Source of the DNA: an uncultured Erysipelotrichaceae bacterium
GTDB taxonomy: Bacteria > Bacillota_I > Bacilli_A > Erysipelotrichales > Erysipelotrichaceae
Reading direction: 5' to 3'
Assembly (NCBI GenBank): GCA_937900565.1
Contig: CALCFG010000107.1
Span: forward strand, 1-23,958
Length of the DNA: 23,958 nucleotides
The position numbers were made by a program, and so were the translations under genes. Positions within the stretch are counted from its first letter, which is position 1, and every line of letters starts with the position of its first letter. Positions 1 through 7,868 of the stretch are shown in pieces. Under the pieces are notes generated by a model. It did no database searches, was not told the origin of the DNA, and was given only the letters and a program-made list of their open reading frames with translations.

Positions 1-2
1 CT

Positions 3-167
3 TTATCGGCAAAATTGATTGAATGATACCAATATCTTTAACTATGTGATACCGATACAACATCACCTGATATTAGTCAATTACCGGCGATTGCGTCTTA
101 TTTTGGTATAACCATTGATGAATTATTTGATTACCCAAATGATCTTCAATACCAACGCATTGATCAT
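3..167 (+). pseudogene. Broken helix-turn-helix (XRE-type) N-terminal part of the regulator at 168-962
   Basis: Read in the same frame as the following CDS, this stretch gives LSAKL, two interrupted stretches, then DTDTTSPDISQLPAIASYFG and ITIDELFDYP. This is the usual second half of an XRE/Cro-type helix-turn-helix (SxxWExxxxxPDIxxLPxLAxxFxVSxDEL). Stop codons TGA (24-26) and TAA (39-41) lie at positions where the family normally has the serines of the recognition helix, and the usual Trp codon is TGT (Cys). The spacing to the SPDI motif is the normal length, so point changes explain it better than an indel, although a compensated small indel cannot be excluded. The gene begins before the window. 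It is either a decaying regulator or a gene now translated only from a later start. Confidence 0.6.
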
Positions 168-962
168 ATGATTGAAAATGGTAAAACCTTAACCAATGAT
201 TTATTTGCAAGCAGTGAACAATTCTTATTATCGCAAATTAATCAAGACCCTAATAATCATCTGGCACTCTCTACTTTAGCTGATTTATACCATTTCCATG
301 CCTGTCGACTCAATGATAAAGCACAACACTATGCATTGGAAGCATTACAATTAAAACCAGATAATCGCTTTGATTTAAATACATTGAATAATGCCTCCAA
401 TGGTTGCGTTAGTGATTGGAATATTGCGTGTCATAAAAAGTTGATTGCTACCTACGAAAAGCTAATTCAAAATAATTCAAGCAATAGTCTAACTAAGGAA
501 TTCTTATTAAAGAATTTAATTCATGATTATCATTTTGATCAAGCGGTAAAATTATTGGATTCATCCAATATCAAAAATAAAACCTTTTATAGAACATGGA
601 TCAATGAAATTAAATACGGTTTTGACCAAACTAAAAAGGATTATCAACAATTACTTGAATCAGATTCTACCAATTGGCAACTCATTATGGAAGTAGCCAA
701 TCGTTATGCATTCAATCATGACTATCCACAAGCGATTAATCTATACGAGTTAGCATATCAAAAAGCACCAAAACCTCGCTATACCGATATGTTAGCTAGT
801 ATTCGTATACTTCACCAGAGTTTGGGTAATTACGAAAAAGCCATTGATGCCTGTCAAAGAGAATTATCCCTATTAAAAGAAGAATGGGATATGACTAAGG
901 GTGAATTAGTGAATGAACTTAATCATCACATCACTTACTTTAAGTCACAGATGAACGAGTAG
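168..962 (+). CDS. TPR-like C-terminal domain of an XRE-family regulator (probably a gene remnant)
   Basis: A 264-residue open frame that is almost entirely helical and TPR-like. Examples are residues of the type NNHLALSTLADLYHF near 28-42, then a helical pair around 180-215 (YPQAINLYELAYQKAP) and another around 218-240 (GNYEKAIDACQREL). No transmembrane segment or signal peptide is visible. The frame is open back to position 42 and encodes the end of a helix-turn-helix there, so this is the sensor half of an XRE-plus-TPR regulator, a common architecture in Bacillota. ATG 168 is only the first in-frame ATG after the stops; no Shine-Dalgarno sequence precedes it, so translation from here is doubtful. 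The target is unknown. It converges on the flavoprotein gene and shares a terminator with it. Confidence 0.55.
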   Translation: MIENGKTLTNDLFASSEQFLLSQINQDPNNHLALSTLADLYHFHACRLNDKAQHYALEALQLKPDNRFDLNTLNNASNGCVSDWNIACHKKLIATYEKLIQNNSSNSLTKEFLLKNLIHDYHFDQAVKLLDSSNIKNKTFYRTWINEIKYGFDQTKKDYQQLLESDSTNWQLIMEVANRYAFNHDYPQAINLYELAYQKAPKPRYTDMLASIRILHQSLGNYEKAIDACQRELSLLKEEWDMTKGELVNELNHHITYFKSQMNE

Positions 963-965
963 CCT

Positions 966-1000
966 AAAAAACCACATGGAATTATTCCCATGTGGTTTTT
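966..1000. terminator. Bidirectional Rho-independent terminator
   Basis: A near-perfect inverted repeat AAAAACCACATGG (967-979) / CCATGTGGTTTTT (988-1000) with an 8-nt loop. It has an A-tract on one side and a T-tract on the other, so it can stop both the plus-strand gene ending at 962 and the minus-strand gene ending at 1011. Confidence 0.9.
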
Positions 1001-1010
1001 GTTATTTATA

Positions 1011-2906
1011 TTATTTTAAGCTATTGATATATTGAGCTACGCCGTCTCCAGCCATTTTACCCCATACATAACCACCAGTATTACCAACGCCACCAATCGT
1101 TGTACGACCGAATGCATTTGCCATACCAATTAATTCACCAGTTGCATATAAACCTGTAACTGGTTCTCTATCTGCATTTAATGCTTGTCCTAATGTATTA
1201 ACATCCACACCACCTGCACAAATCATAATGTAAGGTGTAGTTCTGAAAATATAAATATCACCTTCCAATTTAGTGAAAGTATCATAACCTAAATCTTGCA
1301 TATCACCAGTACTTGTTTTTACCGTTGTGATATTTGTCCTTCCAAAATCAGCATCTCTACCTGCATCAACATAACCATTGTATTTTTCAATTGTTTTTGC
1401 AAAGTTTTCGGCGTTAATACCAGCTTTTTCTGCTGCTTCTTGTGGTGTTGCACCTTTATAAACAGAATCACCGTCAGTAACTAATTTATCAAATTGCGCC
1501 CAATCTTTATCGCGACTCAACAATGTTTGATCTCGTTCTTTCATTGCATCAATTTGTCTTTGGGATACGGCAATATACACATAGTTATCCGGTTGAACTT
1601 TCCATTGGTAAGTAATGGCGTCATAAGTACTACCATCTCCTGGACCAAATTCATCAATGAAACGATTTCCTTCACCATCCACAAAGATAATGTCACCTAA
1701 TTCTTTAACACGAATCGCATATGTTTGTGTTAAGCCAATTTCTTCAGTTTTAATTCCTGCAGAATATGTTGTAATGAAATCCATATTTTTCAAGACTGCA
1801 CCTGCTTCTTCTGCCCATACATAGCCATCACCTGTTTGGAATTGTGGAGTAGAGGACGTATAGTTTTTAAGTCCAGCGCGCGCAACTAAATCTTCATTAT
1901 AGCCATAACCACCTGTTGCTAATACAACCGCTTTAGCAGCATAACTATCAGATTTACCATCTAAATCATAAGTTACACCAGCAACTGCATCATCTTCTTG
2001 AATTAATCCAGTTACATTTGCATTTAAAACAATTTGTAATTGACCATTATCTTCAAATTCTTTTAACGCATTTACGATAGCATCAGTATAAGATTGTCGA
2101 TTACCACCAGATAATACACGCATTACATCATGTGGTTCATATAATGTTGGATTACCTAATTTACGTTCACCAAAATCCACACCTATTTGATCAGCAAAAT
2201 TAGTGACTTCGCCCATGTTATCCCCAAAATAAATTGCTAAATCACGATTGAACCAATAATCACTGTTTCCACTCCGTTGTACATAACCTGCATTTAAACG
2301 ATCAATATCTTTCATAAATGCTTCAGTGCTATCATTAGTAATACCTTGTTCAATTTGCATATTAGAACCTGTCGCAATCCACGTTCCGCCACCAAAAGTA
2401 CCACCTAATTTACCTTGTTTTTCAAATAATACAACACTTGCGCCGCCTTTGCATGCCCAATAAGCTGTATTTAGTCCTGCATTACCGCCGCCTACAACAA
2501 CAACATCTTTACCTTGAAATACTTCAACAGTAGTCGAAACACCACTTGCTTGATCAATGGCATCTTTTACAGCAGCTCGAATGCCTTCACTACTCGCAGT
2601 AGCCCCTGCAATTACATCGGCATCAATACCACTTTCTAAAATATTATTTGGCATTTCATCCACACCGCCTGGCAAAGATTCAGCATGTTCTAGCATTGTA
2701 ATACGAGTAATTTCTCCACCTGCAAATTCCACTTCAACATTTAGATCACCACCGTAACCTGCACCTTTCCCAACATATACGCCATCTTTTGCTTGCGGAT
2801 ATGTCGAATTTTCAGTTGATGGCGCACTAGTGTCGCTTGGTTTTCCTGAACATGCAGTCAATACCATTAACATCGCCATCGCAACTAGTTTGATTGTCTT
2901 CTTCAT
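1011..2906 (-). CDS. Lipoprotein flavocytochrome-like oxidoreductase: FMN-binding domain plus FAD-binding fumarate-reductase-like domain
   Basis: A 631-residue extracytoplasmic flavoprotein. Residues 1-19 form a lipoprotein signal peptide with lipobox LTAC (Cys19). Residues about 40-125 are an FMN_bind domain with the flavinylation motif DVIAGATAS; Thr103 would carry FMN attached by ApbE, which is not in this window. From about 137 there is a FAD_binding_2 domain with the dinucleotide fold VVVGGGNAG, ending in GELIGMANAFGRTTIGG. It probably transfers electrons to an organic acceptor outside the membrane. The segments that hold the catalytic Arg and His of soluble fumarate reductases differ here (FIDEFGPGDGSTYD; IMICAGG instead of HHTMGG), so fumarate may not be the substrate. 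An 11-codon-longer reading is possible from 2939, but ATG 2906 has AGGAGG 9 nt upstream and starts the signal peptide. Monocistronic. Confidence 0.85.
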   Translation of the reverse strand: MKKTIKLVAMAMLMVLTACSGKPSDTSAPSTENSTYPQAKDGVYVGKGAGYGGDLNVEVEFAGGEITRITMLEHAESLPGGVDEMPNNILESGIDADVIAGATASSEGIRAAVKDAIDQASGVSTTVEVFQGKDVVVVGGGNAGLNTAYWACKGGASVVLFEKQGKLGGTFGGGTWIATGSNMQIEQGITNDSTEAFMKDIDRLNAGYVQRSGNSDYWFNRDLAIYFGDNMGEVTNFADQIGVDFGERKLGNPTLYEPHDVMRVLSGGNRQSYTDAIVNALKEFEDNGQLQIVLNANVTGLIQEDDAVAGVTYDLDGKSDSYAAKAVVLATGGYGYNEDLVARAGLKNYTSSTPQFQTGDGYVWAEEAGAVLKNMDFITTYSAGIKTEEIGLTQTYAIRVKELGDIIFVDGEGNRFIDEFGPGDGSTYDAITYQWKVQPDNYVYIAVSQRQIDAMKERDQTLLSRDKDWAQFDKLVTDGDSVYKGATPQEAAEKAGINAENFAKTIEKYNGYVDAGRDADFGRTNITTVKTSTGDMQDLGYDTFTKLEGDIYIFRTTPYIMICAGGVDVNTLGQALNADREPVTGLYATGELIGMANAFGRTTIGGVGNTGGYVWGKMAGDGVAQYINSLK

Positions 2907-2915
2907 TCCCAAAGT

Positions 2916-2942
2916 CCTCCTATGCTTTATTTTTAGCATAGG
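2916..2942 (-). promoter_or_regulatory. Hairpin overlapping the Shine-Dalgarno of the flavoprotein gene
   Basis: A perfect 8-bp inverted repeat, CCTATGCT (2919-2926) / AGCATAGG (2935-2942), with an 8-nt loop. In the minus-strand transcript the 3' arm runs directly into and overlaps the AGGAGG ribosome binding site (2916-2921) of the lipoprotein gene starting at 2906. It could occlude the site in RNA, or act in DNA as a repressor operator. The sequence shows only the symmetry and the overlap. Confidence 0.45.
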
Positions 2943-3231
2943 AAGTAGTTATATTATTCACAAATATTAACTATTTATTTATATTTCAGAAAAATTTTTC
3001 ACAAAATTAATTTTCTTTCAAAAAAAGAGAAGAAATTAATATCCTTCCCTTTTCGTTTATGTTCCATCATCAGTGATTGTAGCTAGAATTAAAATACCTA
3101 TCAGTTTCATGAAACTAGATGTAGATAAAGTAATAGTTGATAACGTTTAGCGCTTTTACGCCGATATCATCCAAAAATAGTTACTTTATTTCATATACCC
3201 ATGAAAGAAATAATTTATATTAAAATCCCCT
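2943..3231. other. Intergenic region of about 290 bp with short repeats, no gene seen
   Basis: No convincing ORF in either strand. It should hold the promoter of the flavoprotein gene (minus strand), but I could not place a clear -35/-10 pair. Visible structure: imperfect direct repeats TTCACAAATATTAA (2957-2970) and TTCACAAAATTAA (2998-3010), a perfect 14-bp palindrome AGTTTCATGAAACT (3103-3116), and a short inverted repeat TTTCAT/ATGAAA (3189-3194, 3201-3206). No T-tailed terminator was seen behind the glycosyltransferase gene. Confidence 0.6.
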
Positions 3232-4203
3232 CTAGATTTTATCTTTATAAATAAAACGGAAAAGATTAGCGAAGAACATATAATTCCACGAATAAACAAA
3301 ACGGAAGTATTTATTCTTTAATCCTGGTTCACTTTTTAAATAAGGATTTTTGTGCCAATGCGGGTATGATTCGTTCAATAAGTCCCACCCAAGTTTTAAC
3401 GTTGCTTTTCGATCTGATGCATCATCAATTCGCGTTGAACGCAGAAAGGAATTGCCCAAGAAAAACTTAATGTGCAAATATTCCAATTCTTGCTTGTATC
3501 GATCATAAATACCTTTTTCTTTATACCAACTAACGATACCTTTAAAGATTTCAATCATATGTTTAACTTGTTGGTTATTGGTATGGGTAATACTACCTTC
3601 CGTTTGAATATAATCAATGACACATGTTTCACTAAAAGAAACATTGGTTAAAAAAGGGGCTAAACAATATAAGAAATAAGAATCTTCATAACGATTTCCA
3701 TTGGGAAATGTTAGCCCTATACTAGTGATAAATGCTTTGTTATATACTTTATTCCATAAAGTAGAAAATAAGTGAACGACCATATCTTTGCCATAATCAT
3801 ATGGCCCATCATGATAAACTTTCTTATCTTTACTGGTTATCCAGTTAAAGTTAGCAACGGCGATTTGCGGACTTTTTTCAAGTAACGGAATAAATACATC
3901 ACTATAAGTAGGTAACGCTTGATCATCGGAATCTAAAAAACCAAAATAAGGTGTTTCAACATTGGCTAATAATACATTGCGTGTTTTAGCTATCCCCGCA
4001 TTTTCTTGATGAATAACTGTAATATTGTCATATTTACTGGCATATTCATCAATGACTTGTCCACTATTGTCTTTGCTACCATCATTAACAATCAGAATGG
4101 ATAATGGATAAGTTTGATTTAGAATCGATTCTATGCAACGCCCAATCGTATTTTGGGCATTATAACAAGGAATACAGACTGTTAATAAATGATTATCCTT
4201 CAT
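3232..4203 (-). CDS. Family 2 glycosyltransferase (GT-A fold)
   Basis: A 323-residue cytoplasmic glycosyltransferase. The GT-A domain occupies about residues 6-220, with the opening CIPCYNAQNTIGRCIESILNQ, the nucleotide-binding VNDGS (39-43) and the metal-binding DSDD (91-94). The C-terminus has aromatic and basic residues but no clear membrane anchor. It likely adds a sugar from a nucleotide donor to a lipid-linked or surface polymer. It is the last gene of a three-gene minus-strand operon and overlaps the upstream O-antigen ligase-like gene by 11 bp, which indicates coupled translation. Only a weak AGGT-type ribosome site precedes ATG 4203. Donor and acceptor cannot be told from sequence. 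Confidence 0.85.
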   Translation of the reverse strand: MKDNHLLTVCIPCYNAQNTIGRCIESILNQTYPLSILIVNDGSKDNSGQVIDEYASKYDNITVIHQENAGIAKTRNVLLANVETPYFGFLDSDDQALPTYSDVFIPLLEKSPQIAVANFNWITSKDKKVYHDGPYDYGKDMVVHLFSTLWNKVYNKAFITSIGLTFPNGNRYEDSYFLYCLAPFLTNVSFSETCVIDYIQTEGSITHTNNQQVKHMIEIFKGIVSWYKEKGIYDRYKQELEYLHIKFFLGNSFLRSTRIDDASDRKATLKLGWDLLNESYPHWHKNPYLKSEPGLKNKYFRFVYSWNYMFFANLFRFIYKDKI

Positions 4204-5863
4204 TAACTTTACCTAACATACGTTTTAATAATATTGCAACAAACAATGCCATCATAGTACTCGTTAAGAATTGATCCAATACGTGACCACTCATAAATCC
4301 TGAGCCAAAGGCAAAGACAACTGCCATGGCATAACATGCATTTAATAAATTAAAGTTTACCTTAAAATATTTAAATAGCAAGAATACACCGACTAAAGTT
4401 AGACCAATCCAAGGAGATAATAATAAGAATGCGCCCAATGGACCAAACGTGTAATATTGTTGCACAAAATCTTTTTCCAAAACAATTGATCCATTCATGA
4501 ATGTTGAATAACCTAATCCTAATGCACGATTCATTGTAGTTAAACACGGTGACGTAAAATTACATCCATTGAAATAAATTGTTTGAACATTATCGCCTTC
4601 TTCATTACCATTTGGATCAAGCTTAATATCTAAGCGACCATCATTCCATTTGTATTCAAAGAAGATTTTTTGAATATTCCGTCCTCCCACTCTTTCTTCT
4701 AATGGGCGATTTAAAATCATTTCTACCCAGAAATACGGATCCAGGCGATAGTCATAGTAATCCAAGTAATATTCCTTACTAATGGATTGGGCATAACGTG
4801 CCTTAATTCCATAGACTTCAAACATATGAATGTATGCTGGATCACTTTCTTTAATCACTGTAATCCGATTATTTGCTAATTCATTTCTTCCTTGATCTGC
4901 CATTCCGTTTTCAGCTAATGCTAAATCATTTTTCGCATCAATTTGTTGATTCTTAACCGCTGGTGAGTATGGTAGGATTAATCCAAAGATTAAAGTAGAA
5001 ATAGCAGTAAATAATAAGGTAGATTTACTCCATGATTCTTTCTTTAATAAACTAAAGAATACGCATAATACTAAGTAAGCAGCTGGAACTAGTACTGCCC
5101 CATACGTTGCCACACGGGTTCCTAAAATCATCATCGATAACGAATGAATAAAGATTAAAATACCATAACCTATTTTATGTTCTTTCTTTTTCGCATGATG
5201 GAAATAATAATAAAGTAATGGCAAAACCATAAACATCAAAATACCGATTGTATTGCCTTCTTTAAAGAAGAATTTACTTGTGTAATACTTTGGTATTTCA
5301 TGGGATTCATCAAAAATTAAATAGAACCAAGACAGAAAATTCCCTTTTGTTTTACCCACATACGTACTTAATCCAAACGGAACAATATCGCCAATAAAAA
5401 TAGGTACTGCTGTTAATAACGAAGAAGCAGTTACTACCATTTGCACTAAATAATCGTTAGTATCCATTTTATAGAAACAATAGATTAAGGCATAAGGTAA
5501 CGTTAAGGTTAATACATACGTTAACTCTTGGAATGTATCAAAGTAAAAGTTGGATGGAAAATATAATTTCGGAAATACTTCTATGGCATTTTGACAATGA
5601 AAATAGAAATAGATAGCCAATGCAACACCATAAAATCCACCCAAAATTACCGTCGACTTTTTATGCTTATCATGAATAAATACAAATAAGACAAGTAACG
5701 GAATAATAATAAAGCGTATGATGGTCGATAAACGAGGTAACCCGAATTGATCTAACCAATCCGCAATTAAATAATCCAAATCAAATACTGGTTGCAATAC
5801 AACCAATCCAATTAATAAAGTTAAGACAACTTTTTCATTAATAATATGTTTAATTTTTTCCAT
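4193..5863 (-). CDS. O-antigen ligase / Wzy-type polymerase-like membrane protein
   Basis: A 556-residue polytopic membrane protein. There are about ten hydrophobic segments: a group in residues 10-300, then a large polar extracytoplasmic loop at about 305-455, then three closing segments. This topology, with one large late loop, is typical of the O-antigen ligase/polymerase superfamily (WaaL/Wzy), which joins lipid-linked glycan units outside the membrane. Start ATG 5863 is supported by GAGGTGA a few bases upstream. It lies 9 bp behind the LtaS-like gene and overlaps the glycosyltransferase, so it probably acts on the same polymer. Assignment is from topology and context. I see no diagnostic short motif, so the exact reaction is uncertain. 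Confidence 0.7.
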   Translation of the reverse strand: MEKIKHIINEKVVLTLLIGLVVLQPVFDLDYLIADWLDQFGLPRLSTIIRFIIIPLLVLFVFIHDKHKKSTVILGGFYGVALAIYFYFHCQNAIEVFPKLYFPSNFYFDTFQELTYVLTLTLPYALIYCFYKMDTNDYLVQMVVTASSLLTAVPIFIGDIVPFGLSTYVGKTKGNFLSWFYLIFDESHEIPKYYTSKFFFKEGNTIGILMFMVLPLLYYYFHHAKKKEHKIGYGILIFIHSLSMMILGTRVATYGAVLVPAAYLVLCVFFSLLKKESWSKSTLLFTAISTLIFGLILPYSPAVKNQQIDAKNDLALAENGMADQGRNELANNRITVIKESDPAYIHMFEVYGIKARYAQSISKEYYLDYYDYRLDPYFWVEMILNRPLEERVGGRNIQKIFFEYKWNDGRLDIKLDPNGNEEGDNVQTIYFNGCNFTSPCLTTMNRALGLGYSTFMNGSIVLEKDFVQQYYTFGPLGAFLLLSPWIGLTLVGVFLLFKYFKVNFNLLNACYAMAVVFAFGSGFMSGHVLDQFLTSTMMALFVAILLKRMLGKVNEG

Positions 5864-5872
5864 GAGTCACCT

Positions 5873-7750
5873 CTATTCTGTTAATAGTTTACCATCTTTG
5901 TACGAAAAACTATCACTGGCCAATAAATCTTGCCCAATTGTTAATGCTTCAATAACTTCACCATTGATTCTATCAATATCATCTTGACTTAATGTATCAT
6001 CAAAATAAGTAGTGATTTGATTACTTGCATTGTAATAGGCATGTTCATTCATCCATGAATAATCACTAAAATAAATCATCGGTTCAAAATTATTATCTAA
6101 CGCATCTGAGCCAAAGATAATATTTCCATTAATATCTAAACCAAATAAATTAGCTAATGTCGGATAGATATCAAAGGTAGACGTCATTTGGTGAATTACC
6201 TTCGGTTCAATCCCTTTCGCATAAATAAAGAATGGGGTTTGGTACATATCCACAGTATTATATAAATCACCAAAATAATCTTGTTGACATTGATCACTCA
6301 TACCATAGGGATAATGATCCCCAAAAACACAAATAACCGTATCATCCAGTAATCCTTTTTCTTCTAATTCATTCACTAAATTCTCCATTGCACTATCTAA
6401 CTCGTGCAACGATGCATTATAAATAAATACTTCATTATTACTGTTAGTATATCCACTATCTTTTAACCATTCCATCGCTTCCCTTAATTCCTTACGATCT
6501 TTTCGATACGGCATATGCGTCGTTGCACTAATAATAAAGTCCATGAATGGTTGCTCGGTATTGGTCAATGGTAATACTTGCGCAAATAATTCGGTATCTT
6601 TTGGCCAGTTAAGTGCCCTTGTCCAATTATCAAACTTATTAAAGACAAGTTCATCATCGGCATAATAATGCTCAAATCCATACGAATAATGGGTAACATT
6701 ACGATTATAAAATTCTTTAAACCAACTATGAAAAGATAACGTATGATACCCATTATTTTTTAATAAGTTTGGTAATGCTGAATTGTAATGGTTCATAAAA
6801 TAATGATTTGGGGTAATGCTTCCTTCAGTACTTGGCATAGTTCCCGTTAATGCAATCAATTCACTATCCGCCGTATTGGCATCAAATAAAGGAGCATAAT
6901 GCTTATCAAATAGAATACCTTCTTGGGCCATTTGATACATAAATGGTGTGAATTGTTCATTCAAACTGTATTTACTCAAGCTTTCTGCCAATACTAAGAT
7001 TAGATTCTTCCCTTCAAATAATCCAGTATATTCATTTATATTGGCTGGATAAGCATTATCTTGTTGATACGCTTTAATACTGGCAATTTCTGCTTTATTG
7101 CGTTTAATAAATGAATTGTAAATATCTTTTAGCATGTAGGAGTATACCCCAAAATAATTGACCGCTAAGCTTTTGTTATATAATCGTTCATATAAATACT
7201 CATAGGATCTAACATGTTGTGGATAATCCGGAATTGCTGCTACACTAAATCCACAACCAGAAATTGCCAGTAAGGACACCATAAAACTTAAAACAAAACG
7301 ATGCCGCGGTTTCTTAGCTCCCATTGATTCCTTCAATCTAAAATAAATCAAACTATTGACTAACATTAAAATAATAAAAGGAATTAGCACTTGTAACGAG
7401 AAAATATCAATAACACTGGCTGCCCCTGTTTTAACATCATTTAGTTGAGCAAGCATACTAATTTTTGCAATACTATAAAAGGTATTAAATACTTGATAAT
7501 GCATGGCTTGGGAGAATCCATAGATTGCCACAATTAATCCAATAATGGTTGAAAAGATATATTTACCTTTTGTTTTAAATAAAGCACAGACTGCCCCAAT
7601 AAAACTAATAAAGCAAACATTAAACATTACTGAGTAACGCTGAAATAGATCTAAACCAGCAATATATTTAATTAATAAATCCATAATGACTAAATAAATC
7701 ATTAAGGTTGTGCATAAAAGCACATCTTTATTCCACTTAATTTTAACCAT
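5873..7750 (-). CDS. LtaS-like membrane phosphoglycerol transferase (sulfatase/alkaline phosphatase superfamily)
   Basis: A 625-residue protein with about five N-terminal membrane segments (residues 10-175) and an extracytoplasmic sulfatase-fold domain from about 245. Catalytic and metal positions of the LTA synthase family are present: Glu256 in VLAES, the candidate nucleophile Thr293 in ANTADSE, His412 in THMPY, and Asp478-His479 in FGDHYPYG. Family members move glycerol phosphate from phosphatidylglycerol onto lipoteichoic acid or other surface glycans. Being first in an operon with an O-antigen ligase-like protein and a glycosyltransferase, it may decorate a glycan instead of building classical LTA. 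ATG 7750 has no Shine-Dalgarno sequence, but TACAAT ends 7 nt before it, so the message may be leaderless. Confidence 0.85.
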   Translation of the reverse strand: MVKIKWNKDVLLCTTLMIYLVIMDLLIKYIAGLDLFQRYSVMFNVCFISFIGAVCALFKTKGKYIFSTIIGLIVAIYGFSQAMHYQVFNTFYSIAKISMLAQLNDVKTGAASVIDIFSLQVLIPFIILMLVNSLIYFRLKESMGAKKPRHRFVLSFMVSLLAISGCGFSVAAIPDYPQHVRSYEYLYERLYNKSLAVNYFGVYSYMLKDIYNSFIKRNKAEIASIKAYQQDNAYPANINEYTGLFEGKNLILVLAESLSKYSLNEQFTPFMYQMAQEGILFDKHYAPLFDANTADSELIALTGTMPSTEGSITPNHYFMNHYNSALPNLLKNNGYHTLSFHSWFKEFYNRNVTHYSYGFEHYYADDELVFNKFDNWTRALNWPKDTELFAQVLPLTNTEQPFMDFIISATTHMPYRKDRKELREAMEWLKDSGYTNSNNEVFIYNASLHELDSAMENLVNELEEKGLLDDTVICVFGDHYPYGMSDQCQQDYFGDLYNTVDMYQTPFFIYAKGIEPKVIHQMTSTFDIYPTLANLFGLDINGNIIFGSDALDNNFEPMIYFSDYSWMNEHAYYNASNQITTYFDDTLSQDDIDRINGEVIEALTIGQDLLASDSFSYKDGKLLTE

Positions 7751-7757
7751 GCACTCT

Positions 7758-7763
7758 ATTGTA
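7758..7763 (-). promoter_or_regulatory. Candidate -10 element 7 nt before the LtaS-like start codon
   Basis: On the minus strand TACAAT is followed by 7 nt and then ATG 7750, with no ribosome binding site between. The -35 region is weak: TTTACT lies at a 19-bp spacing. A start here would give a leaderless mRNA. Confidence 0.4.
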
Positions 7764-7814
7764 CAAAAAAATAGCTAAAAAGAGTAAACATCGTCATGTT
7801 ATATTCCCCATAAT

Positions 7815-7844
7815 TTGCATAAAAAGCGGTATCATAGTTATATA
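7815..7844 (+). promoter_or_regulatory. Probable promoter of nagA
   Basis: TTGCAT (7815-7820), an 18-bp spacer, then TATATA (7839-7844). An AAGGAGG ribosome binding site follows at 7852-7858, 10 nt before ATG 7869. The spacer contains AAGCGGTATCA, which resembles the second half of a CcpA cre site but lacks its leading TG. Confidence 0.5.
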
Positions 7845-7868
7845 ACCAAGTAAGGAGGAACTAGACAA

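Noticed and set aside
24..41. TGA read as tryptophan or another amino acid in the broken regulator
   Set aside because: A TAA also lies in frame 15 nt later, and other genes here use ordinary stops including TGA (gdpP), so recoding does not rescue the frame.
6565..6753. 62-codon minus-strand frame inside the LtaS-like gene
   Set aside because: It lies fully inside a well-supported gene in another frame and lacks a start signal.
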